Part shown: one piece after another, positions 24,594 through 36,406 of the stretch
Layout of the letters: each line of letters starts with the position of its first letter
Numbering within the stretch: position 1 is the first letter of the stretch
Assembly: GCA_022836915.1 (NCBI GenBank)
Contig: CP094668.1
Span: 2,790,001 to 2,854,000 of the forward strand
Source of the DNA: Paenibacillus sp. OVF10
Lineage (GTDB): Bacteria; Bacillota; Bacilli; Paenibacillales; Paenibacillaceae
Length of the DNA stretch: 64,000 bases
Reading direction: 5' to 3'
Translations under genes and position numbers: made by a program
The notes under the pieces: generated by a model
Databases searched by the model: none
The model's input: the letters and a program-made list of their open reading frames with translations, nothing else
Told to the model about the DNA's origin: nothing

Positions 24594-25549
24594 ATGACAG
24601 TCATCAAGATGGCTCTGATTGGGCTGGGTAAAATGGGATTACATATGGTTCATCTAATCGAGAATACAAAGATGGATACAAAGATTGAGATTGTAGCGGT
24701 GTGTGATGCGAATGAGGACGGTTTGGCGTCTTTTGCAGCTTCTCATCGGGGAGTTAGGACGTATACGGATTACAAGCAATTGATGAATGAACATCAGATT
24801 GATCTGTTGTATATTGCAGTTCCGCCGAAATTTCATTATCCGGTTGTCATGGAAGCGCTGGAGCGCAAAATTCATGTATTCTGCGAGAAACCGCTTGCCA
24901 ATAGTGTAGAAGAAGCCAAAGAGATGCTGGATGCAGCGGAGCAGGCGGGCATTGTTCATGCCATCCACTTCTCGATGCCGCATGAACCTTCTGTGCTGAA
25001 GTTGCAAGAGATGATCGAGCAGGGTACTGTGGGGGCAATTCGCAAAATAGATCTCATTTTGCAATTCCCGCAGTGGCCACGATCATGGCAACAGAATGCA
25101 TGGATTACGAGCCGGGAACAGGGTGGATTTATTCTTGAAGTGGGAATTCACTGGATTCATATGATTCAAAAGGTGTTTGGTGCCATCCGGGTAGTGAGCA
25201 CTCAGGTTCAATATCCTGAGAATGGAGACTGTGAACTCGAAGTACAGGCTGCAATGGAATTGGAAGACGGGACTCGAATTCAGCTAAACGGCATCTCTCA
25301 ATTTGCGGGGAAGAACGTGTATCCATGGTGGTGTACGGTACGAAGGGCACGATTGCTCTGGAAAATTGGGAAGAATTGAAGACGGGTCGGGTGGGACAGC
25401 CACTGTCTCGAGTAGAAGTGCTTGAATCCGCCAGTGAATTGCCAGTTCTTAAACATGTCATTGCCCGTATACAAGGCAAACCAGCTAAAATATATGACTT
25501 TAACGATGGGTATCAGGCACAATTGATACTGGAAGCGTTGCGAAATTAA
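24594..25549 (+). CDS. Gfo/Idh/MocA family oxidoreductase (one frame break)
   Basis: ATG 24594 follows GGGAGGGG. The start MALIGLGKMGLHMVHLIE is the dinucleotide-binding GxGxxG, and AVPPKFHYPVVMEALERKIHVFCEKPLAN contains the family EKP lysine. The frame breaks at about 25328 and continues as SMVVYGTKGTIALENW to 25549; one added base gives 318 residues. NAD(P)-dependent oxidation of a sugar or inositol-like substrate is likely, with the substrate unknown. Confidence 0.8.
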
Positions 25550-25686
25550 ATAATGTGACTAACTCCATTAGCGTTTCTATTCCAAAAGGAGGTTCTTTGT
25601 CTTTAAATCAACAAGATATGTTTTCAGAAGTGGATAGTTTCGCTCAACTACAATATAAATAATATACTTTCAAGGGAGTGAAGCAG

Positions 25687-26136
25687 ATGGGGGCAAAAAA
25701 ATGGCCTTTCTATATCATCATCCTACTCATTCTCTCAAATTTGACTGTAACCTATATGCTTTGGAATTCGAACACTCAGTATGATCGACTTCAGGACAAA
25801 ATGAATCAATCTTTCACAACGTATGCGGAGAATATTCAGGATCAATTGCGAAAAAATGCTGAACGGGGTTTGGAGGAAGAAATCTACCAGTATCAAGCGG
25901 AAGCTTCCAAATTAAATGCGGTAGCTACAGGAACAACCTATTATCGTGAGCAGTCGTTAGTAAGTAATGTTTCTATGAATCTTGAACGATTTTTTAGAGA
26001 TTACCCACGTTACCAGCATAAGTTGACTGTGTCAGAGGTAGAAACTTTACAGGGGTTGTTATCGGAGTGGATTACGAAGCCTGCAGATTCAGGCACGAAT
26101 AACAAGCTTAATGATTTTCTTGTTTTGCAAAAATAA
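25687..26136 (+). CDS. Membrane-anchored extracellular protein of unknown function
   Basis: ATG 25687 behind AGGGAG gives about 149 residues. After a short basic start, WPFYIIILLILSNLTVTYML is a single N-terminal helix with the rest outside. The outer part is helical (DRLQDKMNQSFTTYAENIQDQLRKNAERGLEEEIYQYQ). No family recognised. It stands alone before a bidirectional terminator. Confidence 0.65.
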   Translation: MGAKKWPFYIIILLILSNLTVTYMLWNSNTQYDRLQDKMNQSFTTYAENIQDQLRKNAERGLEEEIYQYQAEASKLNAVATGTTYYREQSLVSNVSMNLERFFRDYPRYQHKLTVSEVETLQGLLSEWITKPADSGTNNKLNDFLVLQK

Positions 26137-26225
26137 AAATAACGAGCATTCCTCTTCAAATACGCCCTTGGAGTTGAGGAGCGTTCATTCTGAGGGTGTT
26201 TCTATATACTTCTGAAATGGAACTG

Positions 26226-26263
26226 AAAAAGATGATTTCTGTAAATACAGAAATCATCTTTTT
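26226..26263. terminator. Strong bidirectional terminator
   Basis: An 18-base arm at 26226-26243 pairs perfectly with 26246-26263; it has A5 on one side and T5 on the other, between convergent genes. Confidence 0.9.
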
Positions 26264-26292
26264 CTTTCAACTCAGCCGTATCAGCAAGAGTT

Positions 26293-28010
26293 TTACACCA
26301 GCTTGAATCGCTTAACCAGCTGATCAAGTGCATCGGACATTTCATTCAACTGCTTGGACGTGTCAGACATTTCCTGCAGAGAAGCAAGTTGTTCCTCCGT
26401 CATCGCAGATACTTCTTCCGTGGCTGATGCAGTATCCTCCACAACAGCCGATACTTCATTGATGGACTTCATCACAGTCTCACTACCGGAAGTTAACTCC
26501 TCGACAACAGCAGATACCTCCAGAACTTCACCACTGAGGTTATGAATATGCTGAGTAATGGTTGAAAAAGCATTACCTGCATCCTCAATGGTCCGCAACC
26601 CTTCATTCACATGTAGCGTGCTCTCATCAACCACCTGCACCGTACTTTGAACACCTGTTACCACGGTTTCCAATATACTTGTAATCTCTTTGGCTGATGT
26701 TGCACTTTGGTCTGCAAGATTACGAATTTCCGCGGCAACGACAGCGAAGCCGCGTCCATTTTCCCCAGCGCGGGCAGCTTCGATCCCGGCGTTAAGTGCA
26801 AGCAGATTGGTTTGTCTCGCAATACCCGACATTGAATCTGCAATGTTGATCACTTGATCAGACATCTTCGAAATTTCATTAATGGCTTCCTGTACAGAGA
26901 GGAAGGATTGTTCAATGGAACTCATTTTACCTACCGCATTATCAATGCGCTGTTGCCCATCCACGGCAATGGATTCGGTACGAACTGCACGGCCTGCCAC
27001 GTCACTTGCCGAGGAGGCGACACGATTAAGGCCATTTAGGGATTGCTGCATCGCAGCTACCATGGTTTGCGTAAGAGCAACCTGTTCATCAGCGCCTTCA
27101 GCGACGCGTTCCATGGCAGTGGCAACTTCTTTTCCTGCAAGATGGCTATCGGCAACCCCTTTATCCAATCGATCCGAAGCTGTGCTCAGAATCATGGCAT
27201 TGCTCTGAACGTCTAGCATCATTTGCTGTAAACCAGCGAGCATTGTATTGGCTGCCTCCGCGAGTTCACGAGTTTCGTCTTTCATTGGCGTAGCGATTCT
27301 CAGTGTCAGGTCACCATTGGAAGAACCGATGTCATTTAATGCCTGTTTTACGGTACGAATGTTTCTAACAATGGCACGTGACAGGACCAATGCAGTGATG
27401 AACGAGATAATGGCCACAACGATAAGTGCCCCATACAGTTCCAAGTTCAGTAGTGTGTTTTTTGCTTCAGCGCTTCTGTACGGTTATCGGTTAACGTATG
27501 CTCGTTGGTTCGAAATGTATCGAGAGCAGTCCGAATCTGGTCCATGTCTCTTTTACCTGGATCATCTGCGAAAAAATCTCGAATGGCCTGCGTATTATTG
27601 GCTTGGCGAAGGGCGACCACAGGTTCACCAGCGACCTGGACCCAGTTCTCCATATTAGTATGTATGTCTTCCAAAAGTGCAAGTTGAGCCGGATTATCCG
27701 AAATTAAAGCAGCAAGTTCATCCCTTAGTGTAATAAGTTGCTCTTTTCCTTGGGTGTAGGGATCGAGATAATTGTCCTGACCCGTGATGATGTAACCGCG
27801 TTGACCTGTTTCCATATCTACCATGTTTCTTTCGAGTTCATAGGTGAGGGCGTGTACCCTCATATCGTGATCGACCAGAAAATCCAGTTCCCGTTGGAGC
27901 TGACTTGTGCTGTTCTGAATCAGCAGGATGCAACCAGCCAGTACAGCCAGTACGAGTAAATATCCTAATCCGATCTTATAAAAAATCTTAAAAGTCTTTC
28001 GCTTTTTCAT
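26293..28010 (-). CDS. Methyl-accepting chemotaxis protein with CHASE3 (one frame break)
   Basis: A chemoreceptor of 572 residues after repair. It starts [16 protein letters not shown] with a first helix ([15 protein letters not shown]), then an extracellular CHASE3 domain ([20 protein letters not shown] is the family signature), a second helix ([17 protein letters not shown]), HAMP, and the signalling hairpin with [30 protein letters not shown]. The break is in an A run at 27458 on the plus strand; one added base joins the halves as [12 protein letters not shown]. It signals to CheA; the ligand is unknown. Confidence 0.88.
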
Positions 28011-28305
28011 GTTTGTTATTCCTCTCTATGGGGTATATGTAGTTGTCGAAAAAACCGGAAATGTAATGATTGTAGGTCTTTAGAATAGGTGTCTAAAGAA
28101 CTATTTTTTTAGTATTATACGTAAAGAAACTTCTTTTGTATATAGTTTGTTTAGCTTAAATATAATGTTTGGTTGATGTTGTATAAGGTTGGGGTTGATG
28201 ATGTTTTACAATCGTTGGTTTACACGTTCAAACGTTATGTTTATCATGGGAAGGGAACGATTCCAATTACATATACAATATCCCAATCCGAAAGGAACAT
28301 TGGAC

Positions 28306-28992
28306 ATGAATAAAGAGAAGGTATTGCTCAAACCGGAAGCGATGATTTTTGACATGGATGGTACGCTGTTCCAGACAGAGACCCTGTTGTTGCCAGCATA
28401 CCAGCAACTATTTGATACATTGCGTGCCGAAGGGCACTTTGAAGGAGAAACTCCACCCGAGGAACGGATGCTGGGAAGTTTGGGCATGTTGCTCGAAGAT
28501 ATATGGAAAGTGGTTATGCCTGAGGCATCGGAAGCGGCACATCGCCGGGCAGACGAACTGCTGCTTCAACTGGAGATTGAGGGGCTTGATCAAGGAAGTT
28601 CTCAATTGTATCCGGGTGTGAAAGAAACGCTGCAAGCATTAAAACAACAAGGAGTGCGTCTTTTTGTCGCAAGTAATGGGCTGGAGGACTATGTGAAGGG
28701 TGTGGCGTTTGCACACGAGATTATGCCTTTCTTTGAAGGGGTATACAGTGCAGGCCAGTACAAGACTCCTTCCAAAATTAATCTGGTGCAGATCCTGCTT
28801 GAGAAACATCGTATTCAGGACGCATGGATGGTAGGGGATCGCTCTTCTGATGTGGAAGCTGGTAAAATGAACGGTCAGGCGGTCATCGGCTGTGCCTATG
28901 CCGGGTTCGGACGTGATGAGGAGCTTGCGGGCTCAGATGTGCTCATCTCTGATTTTACAGAACTGCTGCGTCTGTATGATGAAGCAGAGTAG
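28306..28992 (+). CDS. HAD-family phosphatase
   Basis: A start at ATG 28306 (AAAGGAA upstream) is preferred over one 117 bases earlier, as it places DMDGTLFQTE (HAD motif I, DxDGT) at about residue 15, the usual position. The cap domain follows, then FVASNGLEDY (motif II Ser), K in KTPSKI, and VGDRSSDVEAGKMNGQ (motif IV). 228 residues, of the phosphoglycolate phosphatase/beta-phosphoglucomutase type. Substrate unknown. Confidence 0.8.
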   Translation: MNKEKVLLKPEAMIFDMDGTLFQTETLLLPAYQQLFDTLRAEGHFEGETPPEERMLGSLGMLLEDIWKVVMPEASEAAHRRADELLLQLEIEGLDQGSSQLYPGVKETLQALKQQGVRLFVASNGLEDYVKGVAFAHEIMPFFEGVYSAGQYKTPSKINLVQILLEKHRIQDAWMVGDRSSDVEAGKMNGQAVIGCAYAGFGRDEELAGSDVLISDFTELLRLYDEAE

Positions 28993-29045
28993 TCTCTACG
29001 CTGTATACGTTTACTGAGATTTAAGATTACGAACCGCATGATATG

Positions 29046-29087
29046 AACCTGTATTCAACGGAAATGCGTTGAATACAGGTTTTTTTG
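29046..29087 (+). terminator. Terminator after the HAD gene
   Basis: AACCTGTATTCAACG (29046-29060) pairs perfectly with CGTTGAATACAGGTT (29067-29081), followed by T7. Confidence 0.93.
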
Positions 29088-29195
29088 TTTGGTCATGCAG
29101 TCACATTCTCCCCTGTAGAAAGTTGATTTCCCTATCCCGCTTTCCTTCATATTCCCTCTATACTTCATTCAAAAGCTATAGGGGGTCCGATTCTG

Positions 29196-30083
29196 GTGAA
29201 ACCATCCAAAATACATGCCTATATGTTCATCTTTCCAAGTCTTTTTTAACTGTTGTATTCGGGATCTATCCTCTGTTATGGGCGCTGCGTTACATGTTCT
29301 ATGATTATCAAGGCATCGGAACGCCTGTCTTTATTGGGCTTGACAATTTTGGACGCATTTTGCGTGACGGGCAATTCTGGGATTCTGTAGGCAACACGGG
29401 TGTGTATGCACTGGGCAAACTCGTCGTTACGATTCCACTGTCGTTAACTCTGGCGATTATTCTGAATCGTAAATGGAGAGGTCGATCCCTCTTTAGGGCG
29501 ATCTATTATCTTCCCACTATTTTCAGCGCTTCGGTCATGGCGATTGTATTTTTTATTATTTTCAACTCCTATAACGGAATATTGAATCAATTGCTGCTTA
29601 AGTATCATGTGATCTCCGAATCCATTAGCTGGCTGGGGGCTGAACATGCCATGTTAACAACCATCATCATCGCCATCTGGGGGCTGTGGGCAACTATATG
29701 TTGTTGTTCATTGCGGGTCTTCAGAGCATTCCTGAAGAGCTTTATGAGGCGGCATCGCTGGATGGAGCAAGTGAGTTTCAGAAACTGCGGAATGTAACGA
29801 TTCCGTTGCTGGGTCCTGTCTTGCAGATGATCATCATGCTGGCAATTACCACGGCGCTGAAAGGTTACGAGAGTATTATGGTGCTGACCGAAGGGGGCCA
29901 TATGGCAAAACAGAGGTGATGTATCTGTATTTGTTCAAACTGTTGTTTCCCGTGTCGGCTGACACACAATCACTCCAGCAGCTCGGTTATGGCAGTGCAG
30001 TCGGTTTTACAACGGCTCTCATCGTAGGGGCTGTGACGCTCATTTATTTCCGTATATCCAAAAAGCTCAATGATGTCTATTAA
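29196..30083 (+). CDS. ABC sugar transporter permease, MalF-like (three frame breaks)
   Basis: GTG 29196 lies behind AGGGGG and gives VKPSKIHAYMFIFPSLF, the usual start of this permease group. Breaks at the T run 29242-29247, the GGG near 29693 and the G run 29891-29895 are each cured by one base, giving 296 residues. Six membrane segments and the EAA loop (EELYEAASLDGASEFQKLRNVTIPLLGP) are present. With the permease at 30134 and the lipoprotein at 34605 it forms a CUT1-type importer; the ATPase is encoded elsewhere, as is common. Confidence 0.85.
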
Positions 30084-30111
30084 ACTGAAAAACAGACTTT
30101 TTGAACACGTA
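30084..30111 (+). repeat. Solo end of the 45320 repeat
   Basis: The 28 bases from ACTGAAAA through TTTTTGAACACGTA match the right end of the intergenic repeat at 45500-45530 closely. It is wedged between the two permease genes. Confidence 0.55.
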
Positions 30112-30133
30112 TAAAATTAATCAGGAGGAAACG

Positions 30134-31005
30134 ATGATGACTCAAAAAGTACTTGCGCCCTCAGGGTCTCCCCAACTCATTCGCTGGACCAAACGAACAG
30201 TACTTTGGCTGTTTTTGATCGCAATCGCTCTGCTGTCGCTGTTCCCCATCATACTTGTATTGCTCGGTTCCTTCAAAACGAACCAGGAATTGACCGGAGG
30301 AGCTACGATCTGGCCGAAGATTTGGCAGTTCTCCAATTATGCTCAGGCTTGGCGAACCGCCAATTTTTCGGGTTTTACGATTAATAGCGTGTTTGTTAGC
30401 ATCAGTACAACAGTTGGCACGTTGCTGGTAGCTTCGATGTCAGCCTACGCTGTGGATCGAGTGAATTTCAAAGGGAAAAAGGGTACACCCTGCTCATGGC
30501 ATCTACTCTGTTTATTTCCATAGGCGCAGTTGTGCTGCGTCCGCAATTTGACCTCATGGTCAAGCTGGGGCTGAATACCACGTTGTGGGGCGTTATTATT
30601 ATACTGATCAGCGCACACGCTGCCACATACTTTATTCTCATTGGTTTCTTCAAGAGCATCCCGCGCGAACTGGATGAGGCGGCGATGATTGATGGCTGTA
30701 ATTTCTTCACCACATACTGGCGCATTATTCTTCCACTCCTGCGGCCCGGACTCGCCGTTGCAGGTCTGGGTGTATTCCAGAGTTCATGGAATGAATATAT
30801 TCTTCCTTTTGTGTTCACCATGAGCAATCCGGACTTGCAGACTTTGCCCGTTGGGCTGGCTAATCTGCGATATGGCATCGGAGCTGCAGCTGAGGTCCAA
30901 CTGATGATGGCCGGAGCCTGTCTGTCCATTTTGCCGCTGCTCATCGTTTATATTTTTGCCAACAAATCATTCATGCAAGTGACCTTGGGAGCTGTGAAAG
31001 GATAG
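30134..31005 (+). CDS. ABC sugar transporter permease, MalG-like (one frame break)
   Basis: ATG 30134, five bases after AGGAGG. A break in the A run at 30476-30480 is repaired by one base, giving 290 residues that continue GYTLLMASTLFISIG. The EAA loop PRELDEAAMIDGCNFFTTYWRIILPLLRPGL is clear, and six membrane helices are predicted by eye. It is the second membrane subunit of the importer. Confidence 0.88.
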
Positions 31006-31109
31006 GCGTGAGCACAATCATGGAAACGGTTTTACGGGTTATTCCACTGTGCTATACTCATTTTAATTCACAGCGGACAGGCCAAGCCGTGTTCAAGGAG
31101 CGAGCGCCG

Positions 31110-32857
31110 ATGATATTCGACTTTTATAAAATGTCCCTGAAAAAAGAATACAGCTGCTGTACATTTTTCTCGTGGTCTTGTGCATCAGTGTGACCGGGAT
31201 ATGCTCTTATCTCTTTGCTGCACGAAGCATTGAGCAGAATGCACTTGAACTGAAACAAAGCATTCTGAACAAATCAGTGCAGGTTATGGATGAACATCTA
31301 AGGCACATTGTTGTATCCTCTTTTTCTTTTATGCTTAATGAAACGTTCACCCAGGTCATGAAGGACGTTGGAAAAAATAAAACATCTCATTATTATCAGA
31401 ATCTCTCGCTGCTGCAAACATCGTTTGCTCAATTGAAGCTCGTAGAGCCACTGATTGATACCGCATATCTGAAAACACCTATCGGTGATTTTTTCTCAAC
31501 CAAAGATTTTCCGAATCGCAATAACTCGTTCGACAGGGAATACGGACGCTACGTGAAGCTGCAAGGCTGGAATACGATGTGGTTTGGTTCACATCAGAGT
31601 CAGTTATTTCAATCCCGAGGAAATGTGTTATCTCTGTTGCTCAAACCCATTGTGATCGATAATCATACCTATTCGAATGTATATATGGTCGTCAATATGA
31701 AGGAAGAGGCGATGCGAGACATTCTGACGCAGGATCTCATGAATAACCAGATTCAACTGTTTTTGCTGCACAAAAACGGAAATGAAGTCATTCGGCCCAG
31801 GTCCCGAAATTACGATTTCATTATGGAGCCTGACTTTACACAACAGTTTAGCCGTGACGATGCTGGGGATTTCACCTACAGGAACGATCAGGGGAGGACA
31901 TGCTTGTTAACTATTCGGCATTGTCGATGAACGAGGATTGGGTCATGGTAAGTGTACAGTCCAAGGCTGACTTGTTGTCCCCCTCCAAAAGATACGCTGG
32001 CTGATCATCCTGATCATGTTGTTTTGCATTTTGCTCGCACTCGGGTTGTCCAGGCTGCTGGCCTCCGCTCTGCTGAAGCCACTGAACAAACTGCGACGCT
32101 TGATGGTTGAGGTGGAGTCTAATGATCTGGATGTACGGTTTCGCAGCAAGTATGACGATGAAGTCAGCGCTGTAGGGCATCGTTTCAACCGGATGTTGGA
32201 CCAGATTCAAATTCTGTTTGAAGAAGTACGGACAACGGAGCAAGACAAACGGCGGTTTGAAGTCAAGGCGCTTCAGGCGCAGGTTGATCCTCATTTCCTC
32301 TACAATACGCTTAATACGATGTTCTGGAAAAGTGAGAGCGGAGAGAAGAAGGATGTAAGTGAGATGATCGTCTCCTTATCCTTATTATTCCGTCTGGGCC
32401 TGAATGATGGTAAAGACATCACCAGTGTGGAGCAGGAGATCAAACATGTCGAACAATACATGCAGCTTCAGCAAAAATGTTATGAGGATCTGTTCGTTTA
32501 TCGGATTGAGGTGGGGGACCCCTCTTGTTACGCTGTTGATATTTTAAAAATATTACTTCAGCCCTTGGTCGAGAATTCCATCCTGCATGGATTCAATGAC
32601 AAAGAAGATTTGGGCGTTATCCTGATCCGCATTGATCGTCAGGGTGACACACTACGGCTGGAGGTGGCTGACAATGGATGTGGTATGGATGTAGCCGGCA
32701 TCTATGCTGAGGATGTTCCTGACGGGGACGCAAAGGTTATGCCCTATCCAATCTCCATGGCAGATTAAGCCTTCACTACGGGGATGTGGCCTCAATTGTA
32801 TTTCATAGCAGTACAGATGTGGGAACAACGGTTGTTATCACGATTCCGATCACCTGA
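31110..32857 (+). CDS. Sensor histidine kinase, YesM-like (four frame breaks)
   Basis: ATG 31110 after AAGGAG starts MIFDFYKMSLKK, then a first membrane helix. Breaks at 31138 (A run), 31889 (G run), 31976 (C run) and 32733 (AAA) are each cured by one base and give 583 residues. The order is extracellular sensor with two helices, HAMP, the His-kinase site QAQVDPHFLYNTLNTMFW (His of the LytS/YesM type) and an ATPase domain with LVENSILHG and DNGCGM. Paired with the AraC-type regulator at 32869. It likely senses the sugar bound by the ABC system or its lyase products. Confidence 0.85.
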
Positions 32858-32868
32858 GGAGGGGCAGT

Positions 32869-34471
32869 ATGGGCCAATTGACGATGTGTGTTATGGATGA
32901 TATCCAGGCAGTTGTAAAGGGCATATCTTCAACTATTCCGTGGGAGGATCATCAGGTTCGGATTGTAGGCACGGCGGGCAATGGAGAGCGCGGTTGGTCC
33001 TTGTTGCTGGAGCAGCAACCCGACATCGTGATTAGTGATATCAGGATGCCCAAGCTGAGCGGGCTGGAACTAATGAAGCGGGCATTGGATGCCGGACTGC
33101 GAGCCAAATTTATTTTCATCAGTGGTTATTCTGATTTTCAATATGCACAGGAGGCCATCAAGCTTGGTGCATCCGATTATTTGCTCAAACCGTTTACCCC
33201 TGAAGAAATACTAGGTGCGGTGTTGAAGGTAAGACAGGTGATTACGGAAGAGCAGGCACAGTGCAAACAGTTGGAACAGTTGGAGCAGAAGGTGGAGAGT
33301 AGCAGCCAGTACGAGCGTCACAGCTATCTCCTGGGCTTGTTGCGTCATGAAATCGGGGGCTTCCTGAATGAAAGTCGCTGGAACGAGCTGCACATTGATC
33401 TCGATTCATCCAATCTTCTCGTCATGGTCATCGAGGTGGATGGTTATACGCGATATGGATACACGATGCATCTGGATGCCGAAATCGTTCCTTTTGCGGT
33501 CCAAAATATTGTGGGAGAAACCTTAAACCGCTATACCAAAGGCGTTGTTTTACGGGAAAACCGATACCGGCTTGCAGCCATATTTAACACACCAAGCCAG
33601 ATCGACGTCTCTGAGCTACTGGAGCAATGCCGCCAAAATGTGGAGCGATTCAGCAAAAAAACAGTCTCGATTGGTGTTGGTACGATTGCCCGCAGACCAC
33701 AGGAAATCTGGACGTCCTACGCACATGCAGATCAGGCGATATCCTATCGTTTTTACAGTGAAGGAAATTGCATCCTCCAGTATACTGAACTGGAAAATCA
33801 GGCCTGTGTGGCTCCGGTATATCCTTTGGAGAAGGAGAAAGAGCTTTTTACGCACTCAAATGTGGTAATGAGAGCACCTGTCACCGCATCATTGATGAAA
33901 TTCTCGAAGAATGGCAGGTCTCCGAAGGATTTCCCGAGCCTCTCACGATGATTCGTTTGCTGTCTGGACTGGCTTTTGCCATCTACCGTGCCTTTTGTGA
34001 TGAGATTACAGCAGAGGAACGCTTGCGTCTGGAGGCCGACCTGACAGTGCTTGAGGCGATGCGCTCCTTGACGTTTGAGGGCTGGAGGGGATATATCAAA
34101 CATTTTAGCAGTATGGGTTGCGAGATTATGGACAAAAAACGACTCACCGATGTCAAACAGGCGATTAGCAAAGCCCAGGAATATATCAGTCTGAATCTTG
34201 CAGAGAATCTGACGCTGCATGCCTGTGCCCAATCCGTACATTTAAGTCCGAGTTACTTTGCCAATGCCTTCAAAAGGAAACCGGCATAACGCCGATTCAA
34301 TATATTACTAAGATGAGGATGGAAAAGGCCAAAGAATTGCTGGTTGCAGGTGTACAGGTGCAAGAGATCTGCCAGAGGCTGGGTTATGAGGACAGGCCTT
34401 ATTTCAGCGGTTTGTTCAAGAAATATTGCGGCATGACGCCAACCTGCTTCCGACAAATGTATGAGAATTGA
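32869..34471 (+). CDS. Response regulator with AraC domain, YesN-like (two frame breaks)
   Basis: ATG 32869 after GGAGGGG. Residues 1-125 are a receiver domain (VMDDIQAV acid pair, DIVISDIRMPK with the phosphorylated Asp, KPFTPEE lysine). Breaks at 33845 (T run) and 34271 (A run) are cured by one base each and give 534 residues. The C-terminus is an AraC double helix-turn-helix: AQSVHLSPSYFANAF and QEICQRLGYEDRPYFSGLFKK. It activates transcription, probably of the ABC and lyase genes here. Confidence 0.87.
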
Positions 34472-34604
34472 AACCGATACGGAACGTCATTTTTCCCACC
34501 ATGCAAAGTCAGAATGTCCCTCACCTCCATGAAAGCGTAGCGATTATCATTACGTTAACGGATAACCAAACGGGTTGTCCAGACAAGCATAAGGGGGCAT
34601 ATCA

Positions 34605-36002
34605 ATGGTTAAAAAGTGGATGGTGACTACGCTAAGTGCATTGCTGGCGCTAAGTTTGGCAGGTTGTTCGGCTGACAGTGGTACTTCGGCAAATAGCGAA
34701 TCGGGGACCAGCGGGGAGGATGCCGGAGGGAAAACCAAAATCATATATTGGACACCGGACCGCCATGATGCTGATTTTATGAAATCCAAGATCGATGAGT
34801 TCAACCAGACAAACAAGGACAACATTGAAGTGGAGATGACCGTGATGGGGGACAACTATCCACAGGCGGTTGATATTGCTTTTGCCAGCAAGCAGGCACC
34901 CGATGTGCTGCAAGTTAATGATTTTCAGACGTATTATCAGAAGGGGTATCTCGCCCCGATCGATGGATACATGAGTGATGAGATGAAGGCCGTGTTTAAA
35001 GACAGCTTGATTGAGAATAAAAACACAATTGATGGAAAAATATATTCCCTCCCCAATACAGGGCAGGTCTGGCGGCTTGTGTATAACAAAGATATTTTCA
35101 AAAAGGCAGGGATCGAGAGTCCGCCAAAAACGTTGGCTGAGATGGTTGCGGATGCCAAAAAAATTACCGAAGTTGGTAAAAGTGAAGGCATCTATGGTTT
35201 TGCCAGCCCGTTCAAGAGCAGCAGCGGTTTCTGGAGAGCAGCCAATACGATTGCAGGTGCAAGCAATAATGTTGGTATTGATGGTTACAACTACAAGACT
35301 GGCCAATTTGATTTTGGGATGTACAAGGATATCGCAATGGCACTTCGTCAGATGAATCAGGATGGCAGCATGCTGCCAGGTGTTGAAAGTCTGGACATCG
35401 ATCCGCTCAGAGCCCAGTTTGCTCAAGGTAAAATCGGAATGTACATTAACCACTCTGGTGAACCAGGGGTATATAAAGATCAGTTTCCTACAAAAGAAAA
35501 TTGGGCAGCGGCTCCTGTGCCAACAAATGATGGAACGATCAAGGGCGCTTCACAAGTCATCGGGGGCTCCTACATCGGCATCAATGCAGATTCTGCCAAC
35601 AAGGAAGCGGCATGGAAGTTTATGGAGTATGTGTACAGCACAGATCTTCAGAGTGAGTATTACGAAAAAGGATACGGAATCTCACTGATTCCTGCTGTAC
35701 TAAGCTCTGGTAAAAAACCAAGCATTCCGGGCATTGAAGGTTTCCTGCCCAAACGTTATGATGCCATTTTCCCGGCAAATCCAAGTGTGGTGACCGAGAG
35801 TTCACTGGAAGGAAATAAATGGAGCGATGCATTCTCCATCTATGTATTCACGGGTGGTGATCTCGATAGTGTAATCAAGGATCTGGATACGAGATACAAT
35901 GCAGCTCTGGAGAAAACCAAAGCAGCAGGGCTGACCAATATAACTGCTGATCCATCGTTTGATTCTTCCAAGCTTCAAGGCAAATTGTCCACAGAAGACT
36001 AA
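34605..36002 (+). CDS. Sugar-binding lipoprotein of the ABC importer
   Basis: A 465-residue intact protein. The start MVKKWMVTTLSALLALSLAGC ends in a lipobox (LAGC), so the mature Cys is lipid-anchored. The rest is a solute-binding family 1 protein (KIIYWTPDRHDADFMKSKIDEFNQ, YKDQFP, GGSYIGINADSANKEAAWKFMEYV). It delivers the ligand to the two permeases upstream. The ligand is unknown; the lyase at 36403 suggests an oligosaccharide with uronic acid. Confidence 0.85.
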   Translation: MVKKWMVTTLSALLALSLAGCSADSGTSANSESGTSGEDAGGKTKIIYWTPDRHDADFMKSKIDEFNQTNKDNIEVEMTVMGDNYPQAVDIAFASKQAPDVLQVNDFQTYYQKGYLAPIDGYMSDEMKAVFKDSLIENKNTIDGKIYSLPNTGQVWRLVYNKDIFKKAGIESPPKTLAEMVADAKKITEVGKSEGIYGFASPFKSSSGFWRAANTIAGASNNVGIDGYNYKTGQFDFGMYKDIAMALRQMNQDGSMLPGVESLDIDPLRAQFAQGKIGMYINHSGEPGVYKDQFPTKENWAAAPVPTNDGTIKGASQVIGGSYIGINADSANKEAAWKFMEYVYSTDLQSEYYEKGYGISLIPAVLSSGKKPSIPGIEGFLPKRYDAIFPANPSVVTESSLEGNKWSDAFSIYVFTGGDLDSVIKDLDTRYNAALEKTKAAGLTNITADPSFDSSKLQGKLSTED

Positions 36003-36070
36003 TAAACGTTCATAGCGGCCGTGGTTTAACTACTTCGGTCGCTTACTCACAAGGAAAGGGGAAAAGCAAA

Positions 36071-36406
36071 ATGATTATTAATCATGCGTCTATCGATGCA
36101 CATATCATTAACGAAACGAGTTCCCGCAAGATTTTGGGCATGGGCGGTACATTAATGATGGTGGAGGTTACCTTTGCTAAAGGGGGTATTGGAGAAGTTC
36201 ACTCCCATGATGCGCACGAGCAGGTCAGCTATATCGTCAAAGGCAGCTTTGAGGTACAGGTCGGTGAAGAAACTCGCATCTTAAAAGCAGGGGACAGCTT
36301 TTATGCCGGTTTTAACGTCCCGCATGGGGTCAAGGCACTGGAGGACTCCGTCATTCTGGATGTTTTTACCCCGTTCCGTCAGGATTTCCTTGAGGCGTCC
36401 CAATGA
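36071..36406 (+). CDS. Cupin-domain protein
   Basis: A 111-residue single cupin after AAGGAAAGGGG. GGIGEVHSHDAHEQVSYIVKGSFEVQVGEE is cupin motif 1 with the two His of HSH-x4-E, and SFYAGFNVPHGVKAL is motif 2 with its His. Close relatives act as sugar-acid isomerases or as small regulators in pectin and alginate clusters (KdgF-like). The last codons overlap the lyase gene (ATGA). KdgF-type conversion of unsaturated uronate is a good guess. Confidence 0.75.
   Translation: MIINHASIDAHIINETSSRKILGMGGTLMMVEVTFAKGGIGEVHSHDAHEQVSYIVKGSFEVQVGEETRILKAGDSFYAGFNVPHGVKALEDSVILDVFTPFRQDFLEASQ

Noticed and set aside
30496..34289. Interpretation of the importer and two-component genes as decaying pseudogenes
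   Set aside because: All breaks are single lost bases in runs, and reading through them gives full family-length proteins with intact motifs.
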